Made by a program: the position numbers and the translations under genes. The notes under the pieces are model-generated. The model worked only from the letters and a program-made list of their open reading frames with translations. It ran no database searches and was not told the DNA's origin. DNA of 36,672 nt, from the NCBI GenBank assembly GCA_025451095.1, contig JANWLB010000112.1, positions 1 through 36,672 on the forward strand, in the 5' to 3' direction. Below, one piece after another: positions 17,191 to 26,256 of the stretch; within the stretch, counting starts at the first letter, position 1; each line of letters opens with the position of its first letter. This DNA is from Alphaproteobacteria bacterium (GTDB lineage Bacteria; Pseudomonadota; Alphaproteobacteria; Micavibrionales; Micavibrionaceae).

Positions 17191-18492
17191 ATGCTCAGGC
17201 TTTACATTTTATTAATGACCGCCTGCCGGCCCCTTCTCGAAACCATGCTGCGCCGCCGCGCGGCAAAGGGCAAGGAAGATCCACAGCGTATGGGCGAGCG
17301 CCAAGGTCTGGCCTCGCTAAAGCGGCCCTCCGGCACGCTTATATGGTGCCATGCCGCCAGCGTGGGCGAGGCACAATCCACTCTGATCCTGATTGAGGCC
17401 CTGCTGGAGCGGCTGCCCGGCGCCCATATTCTTGTAACAACGGGCACTGTTACCTCTGCTAATATTATGCAAAAAAGACTTCCGGCGCGCGCCTTTCACC
17501 AATATTACCCCCTCGACCATCCTGCCTGGGTCAAAAACTTTCTCGATCACTGGCGTCCCGATCTTGCGATCTGGATGGAATCCGAGCTTTGGCCCGCCAT
17601 GCTTGGCGAAATTGAACAACGGAAAATACCGGCCTTTCTCGTCAATGCACGGCTTTCGCCCCGCTCGCTGCGTCGATGGAAACATGCCGCCGGAATGGCG
17701 CGCGCTCTTCTTGGTGCATTCACAAAAATTCTGACACAGACAGAAGACGACTCCGCCGCCTTCAGGACGCTCGGCGCACAGAATGTAATCACAACCGACA
17801 ATCTGAAATACAGCGCAGCCCCTCTGCCCTGCGATGACAGCGCGCTGGCCGCCCTCCGGCAATCTCTGAGCGGTCGCCCGGTCTGGCTTTATGCCAGCAC
17901 CCACAAAGGCGAAGAAGATCTTGCCCTCCGTCTCCACGCCCATCTTAAAAATATATTTCCGGGGCTGCTCACGATTATCGTGCCCCGTCATCCCGAACGC
18001 CGGAACGAAATCACCGCCCTGTGCGAAAAAAGTAATCTGCGTTTCAGTCTTCGCACCGAGGCTCATGTTCCTCCGCGCGCCAGCGATGATCTTTATATTG
18101 CCGACACGCTGGGAGAATTAGGGCTTTTTTACCGGCTTGTCCCCGTTGCCTGCATCGGCCGCTCTTTCAGCGCGGATGGTGGCGGCGGCCACAATCCGAT
18201 CGAGGCCGCGCAACTGGATTGCGCCATACTGCATGGACCGCGCGTTCAGAATCTGCAGAAAATTTTTGAAGACATGAACAAGGCGGGCTCAGCCCTGCGC
18301 TTAAAAGACGAAGAGGACTTTGAAGGACAGCTGCAGCGCCTGCTGGGCGACCCGCAATCCCTCTCGGCTCTGCAGCAGAATGGAAAGTCCTTTGCACAGG
18401 AGCGCGCCCTTGCTCTCAATCATGTGCTGAGCGCGCTCACGCCCTGGCTTGAAAAAGCCAAAGCCCGTTCTCCCGGAAGCCAGGCCGCATGA
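17191..18492 (+). CDS. waaA: 3-deoxy-D-manno-octulosonic acid (Kdo) transferase
   Basis: WaaA (KdtA) adds Kdo from CMP-Kdo to the lipid A precursor at the inner membrane. The 433-residue length is typical. It has an N-terminal membrane-associated segment (LRLYILLMTACRPLL), the family motif WCHAASVGEAQS with the catalytic glutamate in GE, AIWMESELWPAML, the linker ASTHKGEEDLAL, and the CMP-Kdo-binding GGGGHNPIEAAQL. The ribosome site is weak. The TGA overlaps the lpxK ATG, so the two are translationally coupled. The neighbourhood (lpxK and an acyltransferase) supports the call. Confidence 0.96.
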   Translation: MLRLYILLMTACRPLLETMLRRRAAKGKEDPQRMGERQGLASLKRPSGTLIWCHAASVGEAQSTLILIEALLERLPGAHILVTTGTVTSANIMQKRLPARAFHQYYPLDHPAWVKNFLDHWRPDLAIWMESELWPAMLGEIEQRKIPAFLVNARLSPRSLRRWKHAAGMARALLGAFTKILTQTEDDSAAFRTLGAQNVITTDNLKYSAAPLPCDDSALAALRQSLSGRPVWLYASTHKGEEDLALRLHAHLKNIFPGLLTIIVPRHPERRNEITALCEKSNLRFSLRTEAHVPPRASDDLYIADTLGELGLFYRLVPVACIGRSFSADGGGGHNPIEAAQLDCAILHGPRVQNLQKIFEDMNKAGSALRLKDEEDFEGQLQRLLGDPQSLSALQQNGKSFAQERALALNHVLSALTPWLEKAKARSPGSQAA

Positions 18493-19499
18493 AATTCAAA
18501 ACACCCACCTTCTGGTATGGCGATCCACCCGCGCCCTCCAGCCGCGCGGCGGCGGCTCTGCTTTCTCCTTTGAGCCTCGTTTATCGTGGGCTTCATGCCT
18601 TGCATCAGAAGACCGGCCCGTCGCCCTACCGCTCCACCCTGCCTGTTCTGTGCGTCGGCAACATCGTCGCGGGCGGCAGCGGCAAAACACCGGTTGCCCT
18701 CGCCCTGCTAAAAGAAATTCAGGCGCTGAATTCAGCCAAGGCACCCTGCTTTCTGACGCGCGGCTATGGCGGCTGCCTCAAAGGACCGGTGAAAGTCAGC
18801 CCCGGCCGGCACACGGCACCAACCGCCGGCGACGAGGCGCTTCTTCTGGCCCGCGCCGCGCCCACCATCGTCAGCGCCAACCGCGGGAAAGGCGCACAGC
18901 TGGCTGAAAAAAGCGGCCACGACCTTATTATCATGGACGATGGGCTTCAGAATCCGAGCCTTGAGAAAACGTTGCGCCTGATCGTCATCGACGGCAGCAG
19001 CGGATTTGGAAATGGGCATCTTCTGCCCGCCGGCCCTCTGCGCGAGCCGCTGTCAACCGGTCTTGAAAAAGCCGACGTCTTTGTCCTGATCGGTCCGGAT
19101 ACACGCCATATCCGCAAACACCTTCCCGCCGGGAGGCCGGTCTGGCAGGCGCATCTCCGTCCGCACGCCGCCGGACTCGATAAAAATACGCCCTATGTGG
19201 GATTCACAGGCATCGGCAGGCCCGAAAAATTCAAGAATACTCTGGAGCAGCTTGGCCTTTCGCTGGCGGACTGGCGGAGCTTTCCTGACCATCACGCCTT
19301 TTCAGCAGGGGAGCTTGACGGCCTCGACCGCCTTGCCGCCACCCTCGGGGCACGCCTTATCACCACGGAAAAAGATGCGGTACGCCTGCCTGCCGGCTTT
19401 CCGTGGCGTAAGGCACCGGTTATCCTGCCCGTTGAGATTCAATGGGAAACGCCAGAGGATGTGCGACGCTTCCTGAAAGACAGGTTGAAACAGAAATAA
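18489..19499 (+). CDS. lpxK: Tetraacyldisaccharide 4'-kinase
   Basis: LpxK phosphorylates the 4' position of the tetraacylated disaccharide in lipid A synthesis at the inner membrane. The 336-residue protein has the N-terminal amphipathic region FWYGDPPAPSSRAAAALLSP, a P-loop VGNIVAGGSGKTPV (residues 57-69), TRGYGG, GDEALLLA, and the catalytic DDGLQNPSL. These match LpxK well. It overlaps waaA by 4 nt and precedes the acyltransferase by 5 nt. Confidence 0.97.
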   Translation: MKFKTPTFWYGDPPAPSSRAAAALLSPLSLVYRGLHALHQKTGPSPYRSTLPVLCVGNIVAGGSGKTPVALALLKEIQALNSAKAPCFLTRGYGGCLKGPVKVSPGRHTAPTAGDEALLLARAAPTIVSANRGKGAQLAEKSGHDLIIMDDGLQNPSLEKTLRLIVIDGSSGFGNGHLLPAGPLREPLSTGLEKADVFVLIGPDTRHIRKHLPAGRPVWQAHLRPHAAGLDKNTPYVGFTGIGRPEKFKNTLEQLGLSLADWRSFPDHHAFSAGELDGLDRLAATLGARLITTEKDAVRLPAGFPWRKAPVILPVEIQWETPEDVRRFLKDRLKQK

Positions 19500-19504
19500 T
19501 TTTC

Positions 19505-20395
19505 ATGAAGCAGATCAGATATTTTTTTGAAGCTCTCTTTGTAAATATCCTGTTCCTGGCATTTCGTTTAATGCCGCTGGATATGGCGTCGGCCTGCGGC
19601 GGCTGGATCGGATGCAACGTTGGTCCGCGCCTCGCTGTCTCCCGCAAGGCGCTTGATAACCTGCGCCGCGCCCTGCCCGGGCGGACCGATGAGGAATACA
19701 GCATCATCCTGGCTGGCATGTACGATAATCTGGGCCGCGTCATCGCCGAATACCCGCATCTCGAGAAAATCGCGCGCACGCGTGTAGATATTATCAATCG
19801 CGACCTTATCGCCCGGCCACTGGCCGAGGGAAAAACGATCGTCCTTGTTTCCGGGCATCTGGCGAACTGGGAAACAGCGGCGACAACAGCCCTGTTCCAG
19901 ATGAATCTGCCGCTCAAGGTCGTCTACCGCGCCCCCAACAATCCCTGGGTGGCGGACCTGCTGGATCGCGCCCGCAGCTTCAACGGCAGGATATCGACCA
20001 TTCCCAAATCCAAAACAGGCATGCGCGCGCTTCTGGAATCTCTGAAAAAAGGCGATCATATCGGCATTCTTATAGACCAGAAATACAACGAAGGCATACC
20101 GGCCTCGTTTTTCGGACAGCCCGCCATGACGAGCCCGGCCTTCGTCCACCTGGCGCAAAAATTCAAATGCCCTCTGATCGCCGCCCGCGTCGAGCGCCTC
20201 AAGGGCGCCCATTTCCGCATCACGGCCTTCGAGCCCGCAACCCTTTACAATGCCGACGGCACGCCGCGGGCCGTGGCCGATGTAATCGAAGACACACACA
20301 GGGTATTTGAAAGCTGGATCAGGGAAAGGCCGGAACAGTGGTTATGGCTGCACAGGCGGTGGATGTCCGAGGCCGATATTACGGCTCACACATAG
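19505..20395 (+). CDS. Lipid A acyltransferase, LpxL/HtrB family
   Basis: Late acyltransferases of this family add secondary acyl chains to Kdo-lipid A. The 296-residue protein has an N-terminal hydrophobic anchor (FFEALFVNILFLAFRLMPL), the catalytic HX4E motif H118-LANW-E123 in VLVSGHLANWET, the substrate site YRAPNN, and GILIDQKYNEGIPASFFG, which is conserved in the family. WLWLHRRW near the end is also typical. The open frame runs 21 codons upstream into lpxK, but ATG 19505, 5 nt after the lpxK stop, gives the correct N-terminus. Which acyl chain it adds cannot be told. The last 10 nt overlap the convergent HD gene. Confidence 0.92.
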   Translation: MKQIRYFFEALFVNILFLAFRLMPLDMASACGGWIGCNVGPRLAVSRKALDNLRRALPGRTDEEYSIILAGMYDNLGRVIAEYPHLEKIARTRVDIINRDLIARPLAEGKTIVLVSGHLANWETAATTALFQMNLPLKVVYRAPNNPWVADLLDRARSFNGRISTIPKSKTGMRALLESLKKGDHIGILIDQKYNEGIPASFFGQPAMTSPAFVHLAQKFKCPLIAARVERLKGAHFRITAFEPATLYNADGTPRAVADVIEDTHRVFESWIRERPEQWLWLHRRWMSEADITAHT

Positions 20396-21501
20396 AAACT
20401 CTGGCGTTCGCCTTTTATGTCCTGCTCCGCGCGGGCTATAATCCGGCTCATTCCGGGACCAAATAGCTGCTTGCCCGCCTCTGTGAAAAACGTCTCGCCC
20501 AGTTGCTCTCGAAGGAAAGCCAACACCGTGCGCGGCCCGGCCGTCTTCAGCCCCCGCTCCTCCATGATATTTATGGTTTCAATTATGGTTTGCTCGTAGG
20601 TCAGGCCCGCCGAAGTGCCCACATCTGCTTCATGCAGGATCATGGCCGCGCGCACAAGAGAGGGGTTTTCATCAAAGCGGCGCAGCTTGCCCATGGTCAT
20701 GATGGATATGTCCTCGCTGTTATCCTCCCAGAAATAATGCTTGTATATTTTTTTCATGCGCAGGCAGGGGCTGTTATCGCCAGCGAAGAATGTAATGTCT
20801 GTGCAGAATACAAGCGTTTCGACCTCGCCCAGCGCCGTCGAATCCATGCCGGTCGCCTCCAGATAAGGGCGCGCCAGATCGAACGATATCTGCTCCATGG
20901 CGCCAGGCGTATAAACACCGCCCCTGAGATTGTCGCCACCCTGGTGCCCCAGATCGTGAATGCAGGCCGCGATCAGCAGAACAGCAACCTGCTCCGGCTC
21001 CAGCGCCATATCCGTTCCCTCGAACAGATTGTTATGAGTGGCCGCCATGCGGATGGCGTGGAACAGGACTTTGCGATAATGGTCGTTGCCGTGATACTGC
21101 AGGCCATTGGGGGTTTCACCGATCAGAGCTGCCATAAACAGGCCCCTTGTAACGGCATCGTCTTCGTCCAGATCAAAATAATGGACAGCATGCGCCGCCA
21201 GCGCCGACAAAGAAGGACAGCCGCCCTCTGCCAGCCAGGAAGCAAAAAGCGCCGCTGTGCGGCTTCCATATTCCGTAATGTCTTCGCCCAAAAGCAGGTC
21301 AAGATGCGGCGCCAGGCGCTCATAGTCCGCCTTGAGAGCAGCGCCTACAGTGCTGATTCGACATTCAAAATCAGTGCCTGGTGGCGACGGACCGGGCTCA
21401 ACCGTATCGAAAAGGATGGCCATATCCTCGATGCTTTTCAGGACATCGGCCGGCAGACCTGTCTGTAAATCAGCCTTTTCCAGCACCGAATCCCGCGACA
21501 C
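20386..21501 (-). CDS. HD-domain protein resembling cyclic nucleotide phosphodiesterases
   Basis: The 371-residue cytosolic protein carries metal-binding motifs in phosphodiesterase order: YHGNDHYRKVLFHA (H137, H141) and ACIHDLGHQGGDN (H182, D183, H186, N191), with a later Asp in LHEADVGTS. The HD-x2-H-x-G-x2-N block resembles class I (PDEase_I) cyclic nucleotide phosphodiesterases more than HD-GYP or PAS-linked HD proteins. No sensory domain is recognisable in the first 100 residues. Start GTG 21501 is supported by AGGAAG 5 nt upstream. It overlaps the LpxL-like gene tail to tail by 10 nt. Substrate is not determined; cAMP/cGMP hydrolysis is a hypothesis. Confidence 0.8.
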   Translation of the reverse strand: MSRDSVLEKADLQTGLPADVLKSIEDMAILFDTVEPGPSPPGTDFECRISTVGAALKADYERLAPHLDLLLGEDITEYGSRTAALFASWLAEGGCPSLSALAAHAVHYFDLDEDDAVTRGLFMAALIGETPNGLQYHGNDHYRKVLFHAIRMAATHNNLFEGTDMALEPEQVAVLLIAACIHDLGHQGGDNLRGGVYTPGAMEQISFDLARPYLEATGMDSTALGEVETLVFCTDITFFAGDNSPCLRMKKIYKHYFWEDNSEDISIMTMGKLRRFDENPSLVRAAMILHEADVGTSAGLTYEQTIIETINIMEERGLKTAGPRTVLAFLREQLGETFFTEAGKQLFGPGMSRIIARAEQDIKGERQSFYV

Positions 21502-21631
21502 AAATTCTTCCTTTCCGGCTTTTCCCTGAGCAAGCGGTAAGCTCCTACATGGTAACGCTTATCCTCTGCCGGGTCCATAACCACGCCAGTCGGACTCCTT
21601 GTCGGGCCATATTGAAACTTGCGCCCAGGCT

Positions 21632-21637
21632 TATAAT
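21632..21637 (+). promoter_or_regulatory. Consensus -10 box of the DAHP synthase gene
   Basis: TATAAT at 21632-21637 lies 44 nt before the ATG. The best -35-like element, TTGAAA at 21613-21618, has a 13-bp spacer, too short for a usual sigma-70 promoter, so the -35 is unclear. GGAG at 21673-21676 serves as ribosome site. Confidence 0.45.
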
Positions 21638-21681
21638 TTCATAAACCATTGGTCTGACACATTTGCTGCGGAGCAATCTTC

Positions 21682-23073
21682 ATGACGAAAACCTGGGCGC
21701 CGGACACCTGGCGCAATAAACCGGCTAAACAGTTACCGGCCTATAAGGACGCCGAAGCCCTGCGCCGCGCCGAAAGCGAACTGGCCGCCATGCCGCCACT
21801 GGTCTTCGCCGGAGAGGCCCGCAACCTCAAGACTCATCTGGCCACGGTCAGCGCGGGTCAGGCTTTCCTGCTTCAGGGAGGCGACTGCGCCGAGAGTTTT
21901 GCCGAATTCAGCGCCAACAAGATCCGCGACAGTTTGCGTGTCCTGCTGCAGATGGCGATCGTCATGACCTTTGCCGGCGCCGTGCCGGTAGTCAAGGTGG
22001 GGCGCATGGCCGGGCAGTTCGCCAAGCCCCGTTCAGATGACTTTGAAACCCAGAACGGCGTCACCCTGCCCAGCTACCGGGGCGACAATATCAACGGTTT
22101 TGAATTTTCACCCGCCGCGCGTGAACCGGACCCCCAGCGCATGCTTAAATCCTATCACCAATCGGCAGCGACACTGAACCTGCTGCGCGCCTTCGCGCAC
22201 GGCGGTTATGCCGACCTTCACCGCGTCCATAAATGGAATCTCGACTTCGTAAAGGACAGCCCGCTGGGCGAACGGTATGAAGACCTGGCCACGCGGATCG
22301 ACGAAGCCCTGGACTTCATGGCGGCCTGCGGCCTGACCGGCGACAAGATCCCGGCCATTCGTGAAACTGATTTTTACACATCGCACGAAGCGTTACTCCT
22401 TCCCTATGAACAGGCCCTGACCCGCGTCGACAGCCTGACCGGCGACTGGTACGCCTGCTCTGCCCACTTCCTGTGGGTCGGCGCCCGCACGCATCAAACT
22501 GACGGCGCACAGATTGAATTCGCCCGCGGCATCAAAAACCCCCTCGGCCTGAAATGCGGCCCGCACATGGATACATCCACGCTGATGAAGCTGATTGAGA
22601 CTCTTAACCCGCAGAACGAGCCTGGCCGCCTGACCCTGATTTCCCGCATGGGTCACGCGCAGGTGGAGCAGAAACTTTCTCCGCTCGTGCGCGCGGTCAA
22701 GGAAAGCGGCTGGAATGTGGTCTGGTCGTGCGATCCGATGCACGGCAATACGATCAAGTCATCTTCGGGCTACAAAACCCGCCGGTTCGAGCATGTTCTT
22801 GAAGAAGTGCGGGGCTTTTTCGCTGTTCACAGCGCCGAAGGCACGCATCCGGGAGGCATACATCTGGAACTGACCGGGCAAAACGTCACGGAATGTACCG
22901 GCGGCGCCGAAAAGATCGCGGAAGAAAACCTCTCCGATCGATACCACACGCATTGCGATCCGCGCCTGAACGCCAACCAGGCCCTGGAGCTCGCCTTTCT
23001 TATCGCCGATGAGCTCAAAGCCCTGCGCACCAGCCGTCCTCTGAACCGACAGGACGCCGTTGCAGCCGAATAG
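21682..23073 (+). CDS. 3-deoxy-7-phosphoheptulonate synthase, class II
   Basis: DAHP synthase condenses phosphoenolpyruvate and erythrose 4-phosphate, the first step of the shikimate pathway. The 463-residue protein is a class II (plant/mycobacterial type) enzyme: [17 protein letters not shown] at the start, [76 protein letters not shown] and [18 protein letters not shown]. No extra chorismate mutase or ACT domain is present. nadE begins 12 nt after the stop, and gltX follows, suggesting a shared transcript. The M. tuberculosis homologue is called aroG; class naming varies, so no symbol is given. Confidence 0.97.
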   Translation: MTKTWAPDTWRNKPAKQLPAYKDAEALRRAESELAAMPPLVFAGEARNLKTHLATVSAGQAFLLQGGDCAESFAEFSANKIRDSLRVLLQMAIVMTFAGAVPVVKVGRMAGQFAKPRSDDFETQNGVTLPSYRGDNINGFEFSPAAREPDPQRMLKSYHQSAATLNLLRAFAHGGYADLHRVHKWNLDFVKDSPLGERYEDLATRIDEALDFMAACGLTGDKIPAIRETDFYTSHEALLLPYEQALTRVDSLTGDWYACSAHFLWVGARTHQTDGAQIEFARGIKNPLGLKCGPHMDTSTLMKLIETLNPQNEPGRLTLISRMGHAQVEQKLSPLVRAVKESGWNVVWSCDPMHGNTIKSSSGYKTRRFEHVLEEVRGFFAVHSAEGTHPGGIHLELTGQNVTECTGGAEKIAEENLSDRYHTHCDPRLNANQALELAFLIADELKALRTSRPLNRQDAVAAE

Positions 23074-23085
23074 ACAGGCGCTCAC

Positions 23086-24753
23086 ATGACCGCGTCGCTG
23101 CACATCACCCTGGCCCAGATCAATCCGGTCGTCGGCGACATAGCCTTCAACTTGAACAAAATCAGGAAAACCACGGCTGCGGCCCCCGATGGCACCGACC
23201 TGATCGTTTTTCCGGAAATGGCGCTGTGCGGTTATCCGCCGGAAGATCTTGTGCTCAAATCCTATTTCCTCGACCAGATAGACGAAGCGCTCCGCCAGCT
23301 TGCCGCCGACACGAAACAATACAAAACCTGCCTTCTGGTCTCTGCTCCCTGGCGGCAGAACGGCAAGACATACAATGCCCTGCATATGATCGGCGGCGGA
23401 AAAATCATTGCCACCGTCAAAAAGCACAGTCTTCCCAATTACGGCGTTTTCGACGAAGCGCGCCTCTTCGCCCCCGGTCCGCTCCCCACGCCCGTCCTTG
23501 TGAATGGCCACAGGATCGGCCTGATGATCTGCGAGGATATGTGGACGCCGAATGCCGCCCGGCACCTGAAGAAAAAAGGAGCCGAGATGCTGGTCGTCGT
23601 CAACGCCAGCCCGTACGAAGTGACGAAAAGCGACCAGCGGCTTGAGCTTGCCCGTGCACGCGTCCACGAAACAGACCTGCCTCTCATATACGTCAATCAG
23701 GTCGGGGGGCAGGACGAGCTGGTATTCGACGGCGCCTCTTTCATTCTGAACGATAAAGGCGATCTTATTCTTCAGGCGGAAGAATTCGTCGAGGATGTTA
23801 ACCATTCCGCATGGAAAAAAACACCGGCAGGACAATGGCTGTGCCTGACCGACAAGATAACGCCTCTGCACAATAAGCCCGAGGCTATTTATCAGGCGGT
23901 TATGACCGGCCTGCGCGACTACGTCACCAAGAACGGTTTTTCCGGCATCATACTTGGACTTTCGGGCGGGATTGACAGCGCCCTGTCCGCCGTCATTGCC
24001 GTCGACGCGCTGGGGCCTTCGGCCGTGCACGGCGTCATGATGCCTTCGCGCTACACTTCCGGCGAAAGCGTTGCGGACGCGGCAGAGCTTGTAAAAAATA
24101 TCGGCATTACGCTCGATACCATACCCATAGAAAACGCCGTCGCTTCATTTGAGGCAGAGCTGCGCGGCCATTTAAGCCCCGACGCCCCCGGTATTGTTCA
24201 TGAAAATATCCAGCCCCGCTGCCGCGGCCTGATCCTGATGGCACTGTCCAACGCTTCCGGAAAAATGGTTCTTTCCACCGGGAACAAATCAGAGATGGCC
24301 GTCGGCTACGCCACGCTGTATGGCGACATGTGTGGCGGATTCAACGCCCTGAAGGACATCTACAAGATGCAGGTCTATGAGCTGGCCCGCTGGCGTAACC
24401 AGCACAAGCCCGACCATGCGCTGGGTCCTGCCGGAAGCATCATCCCCGAGCGTTCTCTGACCCGCGCGCCGACGGCCGAGTTGAAACCCGGCCAGACCGA
24501 CCAGGACACGCTGCCCCCCTATGAGGAGCTGGATCCCATTCTGGAATGCCTGATTGAGCACGACATGAGTCTGGACGATATCAGTGCGCGCGGTCATGAC
24601 CGCGACACCGTCCTGAAAATATGGAAGATGCTGGACAATGCTGAATATAAGCGCCGCCAGGCCGCTCCCGGCGTCAAGATCACCCGCCGCGCCTTCGGCC
24701 GCGACCGGCGTTATCCCCTGACCAACCTTTTCATGAAAATTATTGAAAAATAA
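23086..24753 (+). CDS. nadE: Glutamine-dependent NAD+ synthetase
   Basis: NadE converts deamido-NAD+ to NAD+ using ammonia released from glutamine by its own N-terminal domain. The 555-residue protein has a nitrilase-type glutaminase domain (Glu44 in VFPEMALCGYPPEDL, Lys in KKHSLPNYGVFDE, nucleophilic Cys in LMICEDMW) and a synthetase domain with the P-loop LGLSGGIDSALSA near residue 290 and STGNKSEMAVGYATLYGDM. Both halves look intact. It follows the DAHP synthase gene by 12 nt. A candidate promoter for gltX overlaps its last codons. Confidence 0.97.
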   Translation: MTASLHITLAQINPVVGDIAFNLNKIRKTTAAAPDGTDLIVFPEMALCGYPPEDLVLKSYFLDQIDEALRQLAADTKQYKTCLLVSAPWRQNGKTYNALHMIGGGKIIATVKKHSLPNYGVFDEARLFAPGPLPTPVLVNGHRIGLMICEDMWTPNAARHLKKKGAEMLVVVNASPYEVTKSDQRLELARARVHETDLPLIYVNQVGGQDELVFDGASFILNDKGDLILQAEEFVEDVNHSAWKKTPAGQWLCLTDKITPLHNKPEAIYQAVMTGLRDYVTKNGFSGIILGLSGGIDSALSAVIAVDALGPSAVHGVMMPSRYTSGESVADAAELVKNIGITLDTIPIENAVASFEAELRGHLSPDAPGIVHENIQPRCRGLILMALSNASGKMVLSTGNKSEMAVGYATLYGDMCGGFNALKDIYKMQVYELARWRNQHKPDHALGPAGSIIPERSLTRAPTAELKPGQTDQDTLPPYEELDPILECLIEHDMSLDDISARGHDRDTVLKIWKMLDNAEYKRRQAAPGVKITRRAFGRDRRYPLTNLFMKIIEK

Positions 24754-24771
24754 AGAAAAAAGGTATATTCA
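24743..24771 (+). promoter_or_regulatory. Possible gltX promoter overlapping the nadE stop
   Basis: TTGAAA (24743-24748) is followed 17 bp later by TATTCA (24766-24771); TATATT two bases earlier is an alternative with a 15-bp spacer. Transcription would start near 24777, at the foot of the hairpin described at 24778-24808. Confidence 0.4.
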
Positions 24772-24777
24772 CAAAGG

Positions 24778-24808
24778 TCAGGAGGCACTCTCGTACCGCG
24801 CCTCCTGA
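24778..24808 (+). promoter_or_regulatory. Perfect 9-bp hairpin in the nadE-gltX gap
   Basis: TCAGGAGGC (24778-24786) and GCCTCCTGA (24800-24808) pair perfectly around a 13-nt loop. No uridine run follows, so it is unlikely to be an intrinsic terminator. If the upstream promoter is real it forms the extreme 5' end of the gltX mRNA. The 5' arm hides an AGGAGG sequence, but the gltX start is too far away for that to be its ribosome site. Confidence 0.55.
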
Positions 24809-24832
24809 AAAGTGAAAGGCCCTAATAACGCT

Positions 24833-26173
24833 ATGAAAGCGAAAGTCAGATTTGCGCCCTCCCCTACGGGATACCTGCACGCGGGCAATGTGCGGGCGGC
24901 CATCGTCACGTGGCTGTTCGCGCGCCAGACTAACGGACATTTCCTGCTGCGGATTGACGATACCGACACGGAACGCTGCAAGCCTGAATACGAGGAAGAT
25001 ATCGAAAGCAGCCTGATGTGGCTGGGGCTGAGCTGGGACGAAAAGACCCGCCAGCGCGACCGCAACGCCCGTTATGAGGAAGTCATTAAAAAACTAAAGG
25101 CCGACGGACGGCTTTATCCCTGCTATGAAACGCCGGAAGAACTGGCTCTCAAGCGCAAGACACAGCTTGCCCGCGGCAAGCCGCCGATCTACGACCGCAC
25201 CGCCCTGAATCTGACGGCGGAACAAAAAGACAAATACAAGGCCGAAGGCCGCCAGCCGCACTGGCGATTCAAAATGGATCACGAGCCGATTGAATGGAAC
25301 GATCTGGTCCGTGGGGCGGTGCGCTTCGACGGCGCGGCCATGTCCGACCCGGTCCTGATCCGCGAAGACGGCCGCCCGCTTTATCATCTGTGCTCGGTCA
25401 TCGACGATGTCGACTATGATATCAGCCACGTCATACGTGGAGAAGACCACGTCTCCAACACGGCCTCGCACATCCAGATGTTCAAGGCCATCGGCCGTAC
25501 ACCGCCGGAATTCGCCCACCTGCCCATGATCTCGGATATCGAAGGCGGCAAGCTTTCCAAGCGTCTGGGCTCCCTGAGCGTCAAGGATTTGCGCGAAAAT
25601 GAAGGGTTGGAGCCCATGGCCATCATAAGCCTTCTGGCCCGGCTGGGCAGCGCCGATCCGATCGAGCCGTTCCTTAGCCTCGACCCCCTGATTGGCAATT
25701 TTCATCTGTCAAAATTTTCCAAGGGCGCGCCGAAATTCGATATGGAGGAGCTGCTGCGCCTGAATTCCCGCATCCTTCACCAGACACCTTTTGAAAATGT
25801 CAACGTCCGCCTGGCCCGTATGGGCATGCAGGAACTGGATGAAAACTTCTGGCTTGCAGTGCGGCCCAACCTGACCAAACTTGAAGACATCAGGGAGTGG
25901 TGGCGTGTTGCCAACGGCCCTGTCGAGCCGGTGATCGAGGACCCCGGTTTCGCCACCCAGGCCGCCGGCCTTCTGCCGCCGCCGCCGTGGAACGATCAGA
26001 CATGGAAAGGCTGGACCGAGGCTGTCAAAACCGCCACCGGCCGCAAAGGCAAGGACCTGTTCATGCCGCTGCGCAAAGCACTGACCGGCATGGATCATGG
26101 CCCGGAACTGGCCGTCCTTCTGCCGCTGATCGGCCGGGAAAAAGCCCTGAACCGCCTGAAAAAAGCGGCCTGA
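24833..26173 (+). CDS. gltX: Glutamate--tRNA ligase
   Basis: GltX charges tRNA-Glu (and, in many alphaproteobacteria, tRNA-Gln for later amidation). The 446-residue protein has the class I HIGH-type motif as SPTGYLHAGNVR, LLRIDDTDTER, VIRGEDHVSNTASHIQM, and the KMSKS-type motif GGKLSKRLGS. An in-frame GTG at 24812 would add seven residues, but ATG 24833 gives the normal N-terminus (MKAKVRFAPSPTG). Alphaproteobacteria often have two gltX genes; which one this is cannot be told. A second gene or a GatCAB transamidosome would lie outside the window. Confidence 0.96.
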   Translation: MKAKVRFAPSPTGYLHAGNVRAAIVTWLFARQTNGHFLLRIDDTDTERCKPEYEEDIESSLMWLGLSWDEKTRQRDRNARYEEVIKKLKADGRLYPCYETPEELALKRKTQLARGKPPIYDRTALNLTAEQKDKYKAEGRQPHWRFKMDHEPIEWNDLVRGAVRFDGAAMSDPVLIREDGRPLYHLCSVIDDVDYDISHVIRGEDHVSNTASHIQMFKAIGRTPPEFAHLPMISDIEGGKLSKRLGSLSVKDLRENEGLEPMAIISLLARLGSADPIEPFLSLDPLIGNFHLSKFSKGAPKFDMEELLRLNSRILHQTPFENVNVRLARMGMQELDENFWLAVRPNLTKLEDIREWWRVANGPVEPVIEDPGFATQAAGLLPPPPWNDQTWKGWTEAVKTATGRKGKDLFMPLRKALTGMDHGPELAVLLPLIGREKALNRLKKAA

Positions 26174-26177
26174 GAAA

Positions 26178-26192
26178 GCGGGGAAGCCCCGC
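26178..26192 (+). terminator. Short GC hairpin after gltX
   Basis: GCGGGG (26178-26183) and CCCCGC (26187-26192) pair around an AAG loop 5 nt after the gltX stop. The nearest T-run is about 20 nt downstream (GATTTTTCTT), so intrinsic termination is uncertain. Confidence 0.35.
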
Positions 26193-26256
26193 CAAATCGC
26201 GTTATATTACTGATTTTTCTTGATTATCCGGCCCTGACTATAGCATTCTCCGCTGC

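Noticed and set aside
22759-24030. 423-codon open frame on the minus strand across DAHP synthase and nadE
   Set aside because: It spans two well-identified genes in antisense and has no ribosome site or motif of its own.
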